NCBI RefSeq assembly: GCF_030811855.1
Contig: NZ_JAUSRN010000010.1
Location: 159,001 to 223,000 of the forward strand
Direction of reading: 5' to 3'
Source: Variovorax paradoxus
GTDB taxonomy: Bacteria > Pseudomonadota > Gammaproteobacteria > Burkholderiales > Burkholderiaceae_C
DNA length: 64,000 nucleotides
The position numbers were made by a program, and so were the translations under genes. Shown one piece after another: positions 16,718 through 24,718 of this stretch; positions within the stretch are counted from its first letter, which is position 1, and each line of letters opens with the position of its first letter. A model generated the notes under the pieces. The model did no database searches, was not told where the DNA came from, and saw only the letters and a list, made by a program, of their open reading frames with translations.

Positions 16718-17110
16718 TCACCACGGATCGGGCCGCCCGATGCGGCCGAGGTGCGTGGCGCCGAAGCCGGCTGCGTACTTGAGGCCGTAGCCCAGCGCCC
16801 GGTCAAGGCCGATGTGCGCGCACCAGATCAACCCGCCAGCTACCGCCCATGGCATTGCGGCGAGCACGCCGAGCACCAGCAGTGCAACGGCGCCGGCGTA
16901 CGAATGCGCCGCGTTGTAGAGCGCCGCGCCCACGCGCGGGCCCGCGAGGTAGCCGAGCATCGAGAGGTCGGGCACGAGCAGCCACAGCGCGAACACGCCC
17001 CAGCCGGCGCCGAACTGCGCATAGGCCGCGAGCGCCGCGGCCAGCACGACGACGCCTTCGAGCCGCAGCAGCGTGCGCACGCCGCCAACGACGGCCTGTT
17101 CGCGAGACAC
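16718..17110 (-). CDS. DUF4260-like membrane protein
   Basis: About 130-residue small membrane protein resembling DUF4260: LLRLEGVVVLAAALAAYA, LWLLVPDLSMLGYLAG, ALYNAAHSYAGAVALLVLG and HIGLDRALGYGLKYA in order. I chose GTG 17110 because it gives the family length and avoids overlapping the Spy-like gene. An ATG at 17251 would add 47 residues encoded by a repetitive intergenic sequence. The function is not known. Confidence 0.7.
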   Translation of the reverse strand: MSREQAVVGGVRTLLRLEGVVVLAAALAAYAQFGAGWGVFALWLLVPDLSMLGYLAGPRVGAALYNAAHSYAGAVALLVLGVLAAMPWAVAGGLIWCAHIGLDRALGYGLKYAAGFGATHLGRIGRPDPW

Positions 17111-17204
17111 TGTGGAACCGGCTTCGCCGGCCCACAGGTGGCGCCCCCTGGCGCTGGGCTGGCGAAGCGACACGAAGCGCGCGAAGCCTGGGGGTGAGCC
17201 AAGC
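17111..17204. repeat. Intergenic GC-rich repeat shared with 22115-22137
   Basis: Stretch between the DUF4260-like and Spy-like genes rich in short palindromes (GCTTCGCCGG, GGCGCCCCC). Bases 17178-17200 match 22115-22137 in reverse complement at 22 of 23 positions. It resembles a dispersed intergenic element. Confidence 0.6.
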
Positions 17205-17672
17205 CTAGCCACGATGGCCCCAGCGACGTCCGCCGCGGTCCATGAAGTCACGCACCTTCTGCTGCTGCGCGGCGTTCAGGCTATCGAAGAAATCGGCGGC
17301 GGCCGCGATGATTTCAGGGCTGCCGTTGCGCACGGCCGTGGTCTTCTCGTCGACGAGCCGGGCGGCGCCCGCCTGGTCGAGCTTGTTGCCCGCGAACAGC
17401 GACTTGAACTGCGACCGCGGATCGCCCGCGCCACCCGCGCCGCGCATCGCTTCACGCTGGGCCTGCAGCTTCTCGGCCAGCACGGTGAGCTTCTGTTTTT
17501 GCGCCGCGTCGAGTTCCAGCTTGCTGCCGACGCGCTCGACCATCTTGGTGCGGAATTCGGCGGGGTCGCCGCTGCCCCAGCCATGCCGATGGCCGGCGCA
17601 GCCGGCAATGCTGCCCGCCACCACCGCGAGGCCTGCGAAACCGAAGAGAGTGCGTTTGATCCAGTGTTTCAT
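17205..17672 (-). CDS. Spy/CpxP-like (LTxxQ-type) lipoprotein
   Basis: 155-residue exported protein with an N-terminal signal and probable lipobox (AGSIAGC), then His/Gly-rich AGHRHGWGSG and two helical segments: LELDAAQKQKLTVLAEKLQ and LNAAQQQKVRDFMDRGG. This heptad-like arrangement resembles periplasmic Spy/CpxP chaperones, which respond to envelope stress or metals. AAGGAA precedes the ATG. It lies upstream of, and in the same direction as, a two-component system, as cpxP does in enterics. Family placement is by eye. Confidence 0.7.
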   Translation of the reverse strand: MKHWIKRTLFGFAGLAVVAGSIAGCAGHRHGWGSGDPAEFRTKMVERVGSKLELDAAQKQKLTVLAEKLQAQREAMRGAGGAGDPRSQFKSLFAGNKLDQAGAARLVDEKTTAVRNGSPEIIAAAADFFDSLNAAQQQKVRDFMDRGGRRWGHRG

Positions 17673-17714
17673 GATGTTCCTTGCAGCCCGAGGGACCTCC
17701 CGCGGGCGTGAGAC

Positions 17715-18086
17715 TTAAAGCTTGTTGCTGTTGCCGGCGGCTGCGGCACGTGCGTCGAGCGGGTTCTGCAGCGTCGAAATGACCTTGCTGTTTACACGCG
17801 AGCCCGAGGTCACGTTCTGGTCGGGCGCGGCGGCGGCGCGCATGGCTTCGTAGACGACGCCGGCGCGGTCTCTCGAGACGGCCATGGTCTCGGCGCCGCG
17901 CGAGCCGCGCACCACGTTCTGGTCCGGCGCGGAAGCCGCGCGAACGGCCTCGGCGTTGACTTCGGCGCGGCTCATGGCCGATGCGAGCGGCTGTACGCCT
18001 TCGTAGGATTCAGCATTGGCACCGGCTGCGGCCAGCAGGGCGAAGGAGCCAACCGCGACGATCTGGGTGAGGGAGAGGGACTTCAT
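17715..18086 (-). CDS. Small secreted repeat protein, copy 1 (DUF4148-like)
   Basis: 123 residues with a clear signal peptide (SFALLAAAGANAESYEGV). The mature part contains two copies of an A-P-D-Q-N-V-x-x-GSR motif (SAPDQNVVRGSRG and AAPDQNVTSGSRV) about 38 residues apart, then VNSKVISTLQNPLDAR. A paralogue lies at 43881-44249 with the same signal-SYDGV-repeat-NSKVIST layout. The function is unknown; I assign DUF4148-like only loosely. The leader and ribosome site (GAAAGGCCTGAAACATG region) look normal. Confidence 0.72.
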   Translation of the reverse strand: MKSLSLTQIVAVGSFALLAAAGANAESYEGVQPLASAMSRAEVNAEAVRAASAPDQNVVRGSRGAETMAVSRDRAGVVYEAMRAAAAPDQNVTSGSRVNSKVISTLQNPLDARAAAAGNSNKL

Positions 18087-18226
18087 GTTTCAGGCCTTTC
18101 TGTAGTGGAAGAGGAGACCTGATGGTGCTTGCGGTCCGTCCGCAAGTCCTTTCGCCACAGTTTCGGCGTGTTTCGTTTTATGTCGATTCGCCCTGCCCTT
18201 GAGCGAATTGAGTGCGGAAGACCTAA

Positions 18227-20020
18227 CTATCCGGCCAAGGCGGCGGCGGGATCGTCCGATTCGAGCACGCTCTTGGCCCAGGCTTCGAGCTTGCCGGTGT
18301 CGGCGCGCAGCACTTCCTGCTTGACGGCGAGGATGCGCGAAGGATGCATCGAGAAGCTGCGCAGCCCCAGGCCGAGCAAGAGGCGCGTGAAGGCCACGTC
18401 GCCCGCCATTTCGCCGCACACGGCCACGCCCTTGCCTTGGCGGCGGCATTCGGCAATGGTGTCGGCCACCAGCTTCAGCACCGCAGGATGGGCGGGGTCG
18501 TAGAGATGCGCAACCGCCTCGTCGGCACGATCTATGGCCAGCGTGTACTGGATCAGGTCGTTGGTGCCGATCGACAGGAAGTCGAAGTACTTGAGGAAGG
18601 TCTTGAGCGTGAGCGCCGCGGCGGGAATCTCGATCATCGCGCCGAGCTTCACGTGGCCGTAGACGGCGCCGCGGCTGTCGAGTTCGGTGCGCGCGAAGTC
18701 GATCAGCGAGAGCGTCTGGCGGATCTCGCTGGCGTGCGCGAGCATCGGAATCAGCAGGTGGATCTCGCCATGCGCCGCCGCACGCAGGATGGCGCGCAAT
18801 TGGGTGAGGAACATGGCCGGATCGGCCAGGCTCCAGCGAATGGCGCGCAGGCCCAGCGCGGGGTTCAGGTGCTCTTGCTTGCTGGCCGCCTTGCCGTCGA
18901 TCGGCTTGTCGGCGCCCACGTCGATGGTGCGGATGGTGACCGGCATGCCCTGCATGCCTTCGACCGCGCGCTTGTAGGCCTGGTACTGCTCTTCCTCGTC
19001 GGGCAGCCGGGTCTGGCGCTGCGACTCGCGGCCCATAAAAAGAAACTCGCTGCGGAACAGCCCGACGCCCACGGCACCGGCCTTGACGGCGCCGACGGTG
19101 TCTTCGGGCATCTCGATGTTGGCGAGCAGCTCGACGCGCTGGCCGTCCAGCGTCACCGCGGGCTTGTGGCGCAGGCGCGCAAGCCGCCCGCGCTCGAGAT
19201 CGCCCTGGCGCTGCTTGAATCCGTATTCGGCCAGGATGATGGGCGAGGGATCGACGATCACCACGCCGGCATCGCCGTCGATGATGACCCAGTCGTCCTG
19301 GCGCACCAGCTGGCTCGCGGTGCGCGCGCCCACCACGGCGGGAATGTCCATGCTGCGCGCGACGATGGCGGTGTGCGAGGTGCGTCCGCCCACGTCGGTC
19401 ACGAAGCCGGCGAACACGCTCTTCTTGAACTGGAGCATGTCGGCCGGGGAAAGATCGTGCGCAATCAGCACCAGCGGCGCGTCGATGCCATCGCCGGCGG
19501 TGGGATCGTCGTCGTCCTCGGCCGCCGGGCGCTTGCGGCGCGGCGGGCTAGGCGCGAGCACCGCAGCCGTGCCCTTCATTCGGTGCAGCAACCGCTCGAC
19601 AACCTGCTCGAGGTCGGCCTTGCGCTCGCGCAGGTACTCGTCCTCCATCTCGTCGAACTGGCGCGCGATGATTTCGAGCTGCGTGGTCAGCGCCCACTCG
19701 GCGTTGTAGAGGCGCTCGGTGATCCAATGCTTGACGCCGCCGGTGAGCGCCTCGTCCTGCAGCAGCATCTGGTGCACTTCAAGCAGGGCTGCAAGCTCGT
19801 GCGGCGCATCGTTGGGCCCCATCAGCGCCACGTTGGTCTGCAGCTTGGCAAGCTCGTCGGCCACCGCGTTGCGTGCCGTGCGCACCCGGTCGATCTCGGT
19901 GTCGACCTCCTCGGGCTTGATGAAGTAGTGAGCCACGTCGATGCGGCTGGACACCACCAGCACCGCGCGGCCAATGGCAATGCCACGGGCAACAGGGAGG
20001 CCGTGGACTGCGAAGGTCAT
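18227..20020 (-). CDS. ptsI: PTS enzyme I (PEP-protein phosphotransferase)
   Basis: 597-residue enzyme I, which autophosphorylates from PEP and passes phosphate to HPr. The active histidine is in GGRTSHTAIVARS (His216). The PEP-binding C-domain has LFRSEFLFMGR, GADKPIDGK and GTNDLIQYTLAIDR, and the PEP cysteine motif is VAVCGEMAGD. Relative to E. coli EI there is an extra stretch at about 157-180 (PSPPRRKRPAAEDDDDPTAG) just before the phosphohistidine domain strand. The start overlaps the HPr stop by 4 bases. No membrane EIIB/EIIC gene is present here. Confidence 0.95.
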   Translation of the reverse strand: MTFAVHGLPVARGIAIGRAVLVVSSRIDVAHYFIKPEEVDTEIDRVRTARNAVADELAKLQTNVALMGPNDAPHELAALLEVHQMLLQDEALTGGVKHWITERLYNAEWALTTQLEIIARQFDEMEDEYLRERKADLEQVVERLLHRMKGTAAVLAPSPPRRKRPAAEDDDDPTAGDGIDAPLVLIAHDLSPADMLQFKKSVFAGFVTDVGGRTSHTAIVARSMDIPAVVGARTASQLVRQDDWVIIDGDAGVVIVDPSPIILAEYGFKQRQGDLERGRLARLRHKPAVTLDGQRVELLANIEMPEDTVGAVKAGAVGVGLFRSEFLFMGRESQRQTRLPDEEEQYQAYKRAVEGMQGMPVTIRTIDVGADKPIDGKAASKQEHLNPALGLRAIRWSLADPAMFLTQLRAILRAAAHGEIHLLIPMLAHASEIRQTLSLIDFARTELDSRGAVYGHVKLGAMIEIPAAALTLKTFLKYFDFLSIGTNDLIQYTLAIDRADEAVAHLYDPAHPAVLKLVADTIAECRRQGKGVAVCGEMAGDVAFTRLLLGLGLRSFSMHPSRILAVKQEVLRADTGKLEAWAKSVLESDDPAAALAG

Positions 20021-20286
20021 TCGCCTTCGCCGAATTTGTCGTTCATGAGCCGGACGATGGCGTCCAGGGCCTCTTCCTCCTGCTCGCCGTTGGTCTCCAG
20101 CTCGACCGTCGAGCCGAGGCCTGCAGCCAGCATCATGACGCCCATGATGCTCTTGGCGTTGATGCGGCGGTCACCGCGCGAGAGCCAGACTTCGCAAGGG
20201 AAGCTGCCTGCGATTTTGGTGAGCTTGGCCGATGCGCGTGCATGCAAGCCCAGCTTATTGCTGATGGTCACGGATTTCTTGATCAC
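20017..20286 (-). CDS. ptsH: HPr phosphocarrier protein
   Basis: 89-residue HPr accepting phosphate on His15 (LGLHARASAKL) with the regulatory-serine region AKSIMGVMML (Ser46). The start is GTG at 20286, inside the end of the EIIA gene (32-base overlap); this start places His at position 15 as in other HPr proteins. It is followed directly by ptsI. An acidic QEEEALDAI segment and GEGE tail end the protein. Confidence 0.93.
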   Translation of the reverse strand: MIKKSVTISNKLGLHARASAKLTKIAGSFPCEVWLSRGDRRINAKSIMGVMMLAAGLGSTVELETNGEQEEEALDAIVRLMNDKFGEGE

Positions 20287-20710
20287 TGTGCTTTCTCTTC
20301 GCCTGATTCTGGGGTGCCGCCACCGCCACCTGCATGACGCCGGCCGTGCCGCCCGCGATGGCGCGCTGCACCAGCGTTTCGAGAGGCTCGTGGCGATAGG
20401 TGACCGCGCGCAGCAGCATTGGCAGGTTGACGCCCGCCACCAGACGCGAGCGGACACCGTCCACCAGCTTCTGCGCCACGTTGCAGGGCGTTGCGCCGAA
20501 CACGTCGGCCAGCACCAGCACCTGCGAGCGCGGTGCATTGAGCTGCTGCTCCAGGGTGATGCGGGCTGCGGCCAGGGTTTCTTCGGGTGAGACGTTGGGC
20601 AGCACGTCGAGTGCGACGACGGCCTGCTCGCAGTCGGGGAACACATGCAGCGCGCACCGCCGCAGCGCCTGCGCGAACGGTGAGTGGGCGATGATGAGGA
20701 TGCTGTTCAT
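20255..20710 (-). CDS. PTS EIIA component, mannose/fructose (EIIA-Man) type
   Basis: 151-residue single-domain EIIA of the mannose family. The phospho-accepting histidine is His9 (IIAHSPFAQAL), with LADVFGATPCNVAQ and GVNLPMLLRAV typical of the fold. Encoded upstream of HPr and EI without sugar-specific EIIB/C, so it likely acts in a regulatory phosphorelay rather than sugar uptake. The last 10 codons overlap ptsH, consistent with translational coupling. Confidence 0.88.
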   Translation of the reverse strand: MNSILIIAHSPFAQALRRCALHVFPDCEQAVVALDVLPNVSPEETLAAARITLEQQLNAPRSQVLVLADVFGATPCNVAQKLVDGVRSRLVAGVNLPMLLRAVTYRHEPLETLVQRAIAGGTAGVMQVAVAAPQNQAKRKHSDQEIRDHQQ

Positions 20711-20980
20711 GCGGGTCGGAGGACTACGCGCCGATTATGCGGGGGCGCCCAGAGAAGTAGATACATGACATAACGCAGCAGGCTGGCAAAGCGGACAACA
20801 CCCGCGCGCAGAGCCAGACCAATGCGCACCCCGCCAGCGAGACCACGGCGGCGGTGCTCGGAAAAAAGCTGGTGTCCGCGGCATCGCAGCTACCAAAATG
20901 AGAGCAAAACTCAGCGCCATGCGTCGGCCAACGCGAGGCAAACAGTGGCGATTTGTCGCCGCCGATGGGATCGGCCGCAC

Positions 20981-21523
20981 TCACGGAAGACGTAGGCCTT
21001 CGAAAAAAGTCTTGGCCGCCTCGGGGGAAGAAGGGCGCCCGAGCACCGTGGCTTGGTAGAGCGCGACGCTGCCGTCTTTTTGCGATTGGGCGAACCAGAG
21101 CACCTGGACGCGGGCGGCGCCTGGCTGGGCCGACTGCGCATCGAGCCGCACCGGCGCCGGAACCGCGGTCGCGCGCTGCAATGCGGCGGCGCCTTCGGTC
21201 AGCTGCGCGGCGCCCAGCTGGTTGCGCGTGGCCGCGCGCCATGCGGTGAGCCAGGCCTCGGCCTGCGCGGGGCTGCCGGCGGATGCGTGGGCAACGGCAA
21301 AGGTGGCGCCCCCGGTCTCGCACCCGGCCATGTCGACCTGCACCGATTCGGCACCGAGCGGCAAGGCGCGATTGGCGCGGTCGGGCTTGCAGGGCAACAG
21401 GGCCACCAAGCCGGCATCTGCTATTGGCACCTCGCGCCAGTTGAAGGTGGGGCTGCAGGCGGCCAGCACGAGCGCCACGGCTACGGCCAGCACAGGCCTG
21501 AAACGGGAAACGGGCGAAGGCAT
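20981..21523 (-). CDS. Predicted lipoprotein, unknown function
   Basis: 180-residue protein with a lipoprotein signal (AVALVLAAC, Cys23) and mature domain VPIADAGLVALLPCKPDRANR... containing a predicted cystine pair (PCKPD and AGCETGG). The first part resembles periplasmic proteins of unknown role found in Burkholderiales. It lies divergently from the TlpA-like gene. A 270-base space separates its end from the PTS genes, in which I see only a short GGCGA-TTTG-TCGCC hairpin at 20946-20959. Confidence 0.72.
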   Translation of the reverse strand: MPSPVSRFRPVLAVAVALVLAACSPTFNWREVPIADAGLVALLPCKPDRANRALPLGAESVQVDMAGCETGGATFAVAHASAGSPAQAEAWLTAWRAATRNQLGAAQLTEGAAALQRATAVPAPVRLDAQSAQPGAARVQVLWFAQSQKDGSVALYQATVLGRPSSPEAAKTFFEGLRLP

Positions 21524-21612
21524 TGGGAGCGATTATCGAGCCGCCCTTGGCCTCCTCGGCACGATCGGGCGCGCGGAACTAAAATCGCGACGCCGCTCTC
21601 TTTCAAGATGCC

Positions 21613-22110
21613 ATGAAAAAATACTTCGCCGTCGCCGCAGTTGCGCTTGCATTGGCCGCCGGCGTGGGCGTGTACCTGGGTTCGGGCGCCACTGCCGCAC
21701 CGTCGTCGACCTTCGTGCTGCTCGACGGCAGCAAAAAGAGCACCGACGACCTGAAGGGCAAGGTCACCCTGGTCAACTTCTGGGCCACGAGTTGCGTGAC
21801 CTGCGTGGCCGAGATGCCGAAAGTCATCGCGACCTACGACAAGTACAAGTCCAAGGGCTACGACACGCTGGCGGTGGCCATGAGCTACGACCCGCCGAGC
21901 TACGTCGTCAACTTTGCCGAAACCCGCAAGCTGCCGTTCAATGTGGCCATCGACAACACCGGCAGTGTGGCGCAGGCCTGGGGCGACGTGAAGCTCACGC
22001 CGACAACCTACCTGGTCAACAAGAAGGGCGAGATCGTGAAGCGCTACGTGGGCGAGCCTGATTTCGCGGAACTCCACAAGCTGATCGAGAAGCTGCTCGC
22101 CGAAGCTTAG
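21613..22110 (+). CDS. TlpA-family thiol-disulfide oxidoreductase
   Basis: 165-residue exported or membrane-anchored thioredoxin-fold protein. N-terminal hydrophobic anchor (AVAAVALALAAGVGVYLG), active site WATSCVTCVAEMP (Cys61, Cys64), cis-Pro loop TPTTYLVNKKGEIV. Relatives reduce cytochrome c or other periplasmic disulfides. A hairpin terminator follows at 22162-22195, and the next genes encode cytochromes, in keeping with a redox role. Confidence 0.88.
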   Translation: MKKYFAVAAVALALAAGVGVYLGSGATAAPSSTFVLLDGSKKSTDDLKGKVTLVNFWATSCVTCVAEMPKVIATYDKYKSKGYDTLAVAMSYDPPSYVVNFAETRKLPFNVAIDNTGSVAQAWGDVKLTPTTYLVNKKGEIVKRYVGEPDFAELHKLIEKLLAEA

Positions 22111-22114
22111 GTTT

Positions 22115-22137
22115 GGCTCGCCCCCAGGCTTCGCGCG
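22115..22137. repeat. Copy of intergenic repeat also at 17178-17200
   Basis: 23 bases matching 17178-17200 in reverse orientation with one mismatch, located just after the TlpA-like stop. Confidence 0.6.
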
Positions 22138-22161
22138 GTTCCGCGATATCGCTGAATTAAC

Positions 22162-22195
22162 AAAGGCGCTTCATGGAGCGCCTTTTGCCTTTTTG
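22162..22195 (+). terminator. Rho-independent terminator after TlpA-like gene
   Basis: AAAGGCGC (22162-22169) pairs with GCGCCTTT (22178-22185) and is followed by a T-rich tail through 22194. It stands between convergent genes, so it can also insulate the cytochrome c' gene. Confidence 0.8.
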
Positions 22196-22204
22196 CAGCC
22201 CCGC

Positions 22205-22651
22205 TTACTGGTTGCGGAAACTGTCGTGGCAGGCCTTGCAGCTGCCGGCCGTCGAACCGAACTGGGCCTTGAGCGCATCGATGTTGCCGGCCTTGGCCGC
22301 GACGACCAGCTTGCCGGTCTCGGCAATCATCTTGTCCTGGTGCTCCTTGAACTTGGCGCCTTCCTTCCAGACTTCGGGCTTGCTCTTGCCGCCCTCCGCG
22401 CCGGAAACGAAACCAGCCCAGGGCAACTTGGCCATTTCGGCCACGATGTCGGCGTTGGCGATGGCGGCGGCCGCGTCGTAGGGAATGCGGCCGTTCGCCA
22501 TGGCACCGATACGGCCGAAATGCTGGCCCATCACGAACAGCGCGCTCTGCCGGTACTTGACGGCGTCCTCGGGTTTGGCGAACTGGGCCGCCGCTGGCAG
22601 CGAAATGGCGGCGCAGACGGCGGCCAGGGCGAACGAAGCAAGTCGAATCAT
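22205..22651 (-). CDS. Cytochrome c' (class II cytochrome c)
   Basis: 148-residue periplasmic four-helix cytochrome. Signal peptide MIRLASFALAAVCAAISLPA (cleaved near AAA-QFAKP) and the C-terminal haem motif CKACH (Cys138, Cys141, His142) followed by DSFRNQ. The N-terminal YRQSALFVMGQHFGRI has the class II layout. It is divergent from the cytochrome b561 gene, a common pairing in which the b-type protein may reduce c'. Confidence 0.92.
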   Translation of the reverse strand: MIRLASFALAAVCAAISLPAAAQFAKPEDAVKYRQSALFVMGQHFGRIGAMANGRIPYDAAAAIANADIVAEMAKLPWAGFVSGAEGGKSKPEVWKEGAKFKEHQDKMIAETGKLVVAAKAGNIDALKAQFGSTAGSCKACHDSFRNQ

Positions 22652-22810
22652 CGGAGGGTCCTTATAGTTGGTGCGGCACCGCCCAAAGCGGCGCCGGGCC
22701 GAGTGTAGAGGCCGGCGTTACAGCGTGCATAGCGACAACCCGAAGCATGAAGCCGCCCGGACTTTGCTAATCTGCGCCTTCCGCAGTTTTTTGCGCACCC
22801 TCCCTTCTTG

Positions 22811-23533
22811 ATGACCGACTCCTCCGTGGCCTCCCTGACGGCCGCAGCGTCCGACTCCCCCGTCCGAGCACGCATCTGGGACCTTCCCACGCGGGTTTTC
22901 CACTGGGCGCTCAGCGCCGCAGTCATCGGGCTGATCGCCACCGGCCTCGGCGGTGTCATGGAGTGGCACTTCCGGTTGGGCTACTCGGTGCTGGCCTTGC
23001 TGCTGTTTCGCCTGCTATGGGGCTTCGTGGGCGGGCGCTGGTCACGTTTTGCCTCGTTCTTCTACAGCCCCGGATCCATACTCGCCTACTTGCGCGGGCG
23101 GGCCCATCCCGATCATGTGATCGGCCACACGCCGCTGGGCGGCCTGTCGGTATTCGCTTTGCTCGCGGTGCTTGCGGTGCAGGTGGGCACGGGGCTGGTG
23201 GCTGACGACGAGGTTTCGGCCGCGGGGCCGCTGACGCGCTTCGTCTCGAGCCAGGTGGTGAGCCTTGCGACCGGCTGGCACGCATCCCAAGGCAAAACGC
23301 TTGTGATTGCGCTGGTGAGCCTGCACGTGCTGGCGGTGCTTTTCTATGTGCTGGTCAAGCGGCACCGCCTGGTGCGGCCGATGGTTTCGGGCGACAAGCT
23401 GATCACCCCGGCGGGCGCTTCCAGCCGCGTCGTGGCGCCAAGCCGCGACGACGCCGCCTCGCGCGGGCTGGCGCTTGTGCTGTTCGCCGTGTGCGCAGGC
23501 GTGGCCTACTGGATAGCGTCGCTGCGCGTATGA
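22811..23533 (+). CDS. Cytochrome b561-domain membrane protein
   Basis: 240 residues with four or five transmembrane helices. WDLPTRVFHWALSAAVIG, LGYSVLALLLFRLLWGF and ALVSLHVLAVLFYVLVKR supply the haem-ligating histidines typical of the cytochrome b561/HydC-like domain. It probably moves electrons between quinol and the divergently encoded cytochrome c'. The chosen ATG follows a TTG; the difference is a single residue. The stop overlaps the GNAT start by 4 bases. Confidence 0.88.
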   Translation: MTDSSVASLTAAASDSPVRARIWDLPTRVFHWALSAAVIGLIATGLGGVMEWHFRLGYSVLALLLFRLLWGFVGGRWSRFASFFYSPGSILAYLRGRAHPDHVIGHTPLGGLSVFALLAVLAVQVGTGLVADDEVSAAGPLTRFVSSQVVSLATGWHASQGKTLVIALVSLHVLAVLFYVLVKRHRLVRPMVSGDKLITPAGASSRVVAPSRDDAASRGLALVLFAVCAGVAYWIASLRV

Positions 23534-24117
23534 GCTTCTCGGTTTCGCGCCCCCTGCCGCTGGCCGACACGCCCGCCGTCGTGCTGCTGACGCCCGACGA
23601 ACCCCACGAGATCGATGCAACGCGCGCGATCTTTCGCGATTACGAGGCCTCGCTGGGTATCGACCTTTGCTTCCAGAATTTCGACGAGGAAGTGGCCGGC
23701 CTGCCGGGCGACTACGCCGAGCCGCGCGGCGCCCTGCTGCTCGCGCTGGTTGACCCGGCGCATATCAAGGAAGCGGCTGGGCAACGGGCGCCGACCCTCT
23801 TGCGCTCCAACGGAACGCTGGCACACGTGGCCGGCTGCTGCGCGCTGCGCCCGCTGGACAATGCCGACTACGCCAATGCAGCGGAGATGAAGCGCCTGTA
23901 CGTGCGGCCCGGCTTTCGCGGGCTGGGCGTCGGCCGGCAGCTCGCCGAAGCCATTCTGGACGCGGCACGCGGCGCGGGCTATGCCTGCGTGCTGCTCGAC
24001 ACGCTGGACGACATGGAATCGGCCCGGGCGCTGTATGAAGACCTGGGCTTCGAGGAAGTGCCGCCCTACTATCACAACCCGATTGCGGGCGCGCACTACC
24101 TCAAAGTGGACCTTTGA
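23530..24117 (+). CDS. GNAT-family N-acetyltransferase
   Basis: 195-residue acetyltransferase. Acetyl-CoA loop is RPGFRGLGVGRQLAEAIL, preceded by AEMKRLYVRP and followed by YEDLGFEEVPPYYHNP. These are motif A and B of small-molecule or protein acetyltransferases. It is coupled to the cytochrome b561 gene. The substrate is unknown. Its stop abuts that of the convergent peroxiredoxin. Confidence 0.88.
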   Translation: MSFSVSRPLPLADTPAVVLLTPDEPHEIDATRAIFRDYEASLGIDLCFQNFDEEVAGLPGDYAEPRGALLLALVDPAHIKEAAGQRAPTLLRSNGTLAHVAGCCALRPLDNADYANAAEMKRLYVRPGFRGLGVGRQLAEAILDAARGAGYACVLLDTLDDMESARALYEDLGFEEVPPYYHNPIAGAHYLKVDL

Positions 24118-24624
24118 TCAGCCGCGAGCTTGCGCCAGCAGCGTCTCGGCGTTGCTGACTTCGAACTTGCCCGGTGCCTCGACGTTGAGCGAGGCGACCT
24201 TGCCGTCCTTCACGAGCATCGAATAGCGGTTGCTGCGCAGGCCCATGCCGCGGCCGGTCAGGTCGAGCGTGAGGCCGGTCGCCTTGGCGAAATCGGCGCT
24301 GCCGTCGGCCAGCATGCGCACCTTGGTGCCGGTCTTCTGGTCGCGCGCCCAGGCGCCCATCACGAAAGCGTCGTTCACGCTCACGCACCAGATTTCGTCG
24401 ACGCCCGCGGCCTTGAAGTCGTCGTAGTGCTGCACGTAGCCGGGCACATGCTTGGCCGAGCAGGTCGGCGTGAAGGCGCCGGGCAGCGCGAACAGCGCAA
24501 TGGTCTTGCCGGCCGTGGCCTTGCTCACGTCCACGGCGTTCGGGCCGATGCTGCAGCCTTCGCCCTCGACCTCGGAATATTCCTGCAGGGTTGCCGAAGG
24601 AAGGGTGTCGCCGACTTTGATCAT
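24118..24624 (-). CDS. Peroxiredoxin (Prx5 type)
   Basis: 168-residue thiol peroxidase detoxifying hydroperoxides in the cytosol. The peroxidatic cysteine is in LPGAFTPTCSAKHVPGY (Cys55). DEIWCVSVNDAFVMGAWA and a long Prx5-type C-terminal half follow. No fused glutaredoxin domain. It starts just downstream of the ribosomal operon terminator and probably has its own promoter. Confidence 0.93.
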   Translation of the reverse strand: MIKVGDTLPSATLQEYSEVEGEGCSIGPNAVDVSKATAGKTIALFALPGAFTPTCSAKHVPGYVQHYDDFKAAGVDEIWCVSVNDAFVMGAWARDQKTGTKVRMLADGSADFAKATGLTLDLTGRGMGLRSNRYSMLVKDGKVASLNVEAPGKFEVSNAETLLAQARG

Positions 24625-24637
24625 CTAGATGCTCCTG

Positions 24638-24670
24638 AAAAAGAAAAACGGCCCACATTGTGGGCCGTTT
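24638..24670 (-). terminator. Terminator of the rplC-rpsQ operon
   Basis: Perfect 11-bp stem (24646-24656 with 24660-24670, 3-base loop) followed on the minus strand by a T-rich run. It lies 49 bases beyond the rpsQ stop and ends the ribosomal operon. Confidence 0.9.
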
Positions 24671-24718
24671 CCGGATGGGATGCCTTCGAGAGGCTTCCCG
24701 AGGTCGATCAACCAGTGA

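Noticed and set aside
16718..17251. Longer DUF4260 start at 17251
   Set aside because: The extra 47 residues come from the intergenic repeat and the end of the Spy-like gene; the family length favours 17110.
18344..20590. 748-residue open frame opposite ptsI and ptsH
   Set aside because: Antisense to well-supported PTS genes; its sequence is the low-complexity His/Arg/Ala-rich shadow typical of high-GC DNA, with no domain.
20711..20980. Possible gene remnant between EIIA and the lipoprotein
   Set aside because: No family resemblance in any frame; only a small hairpin seen.
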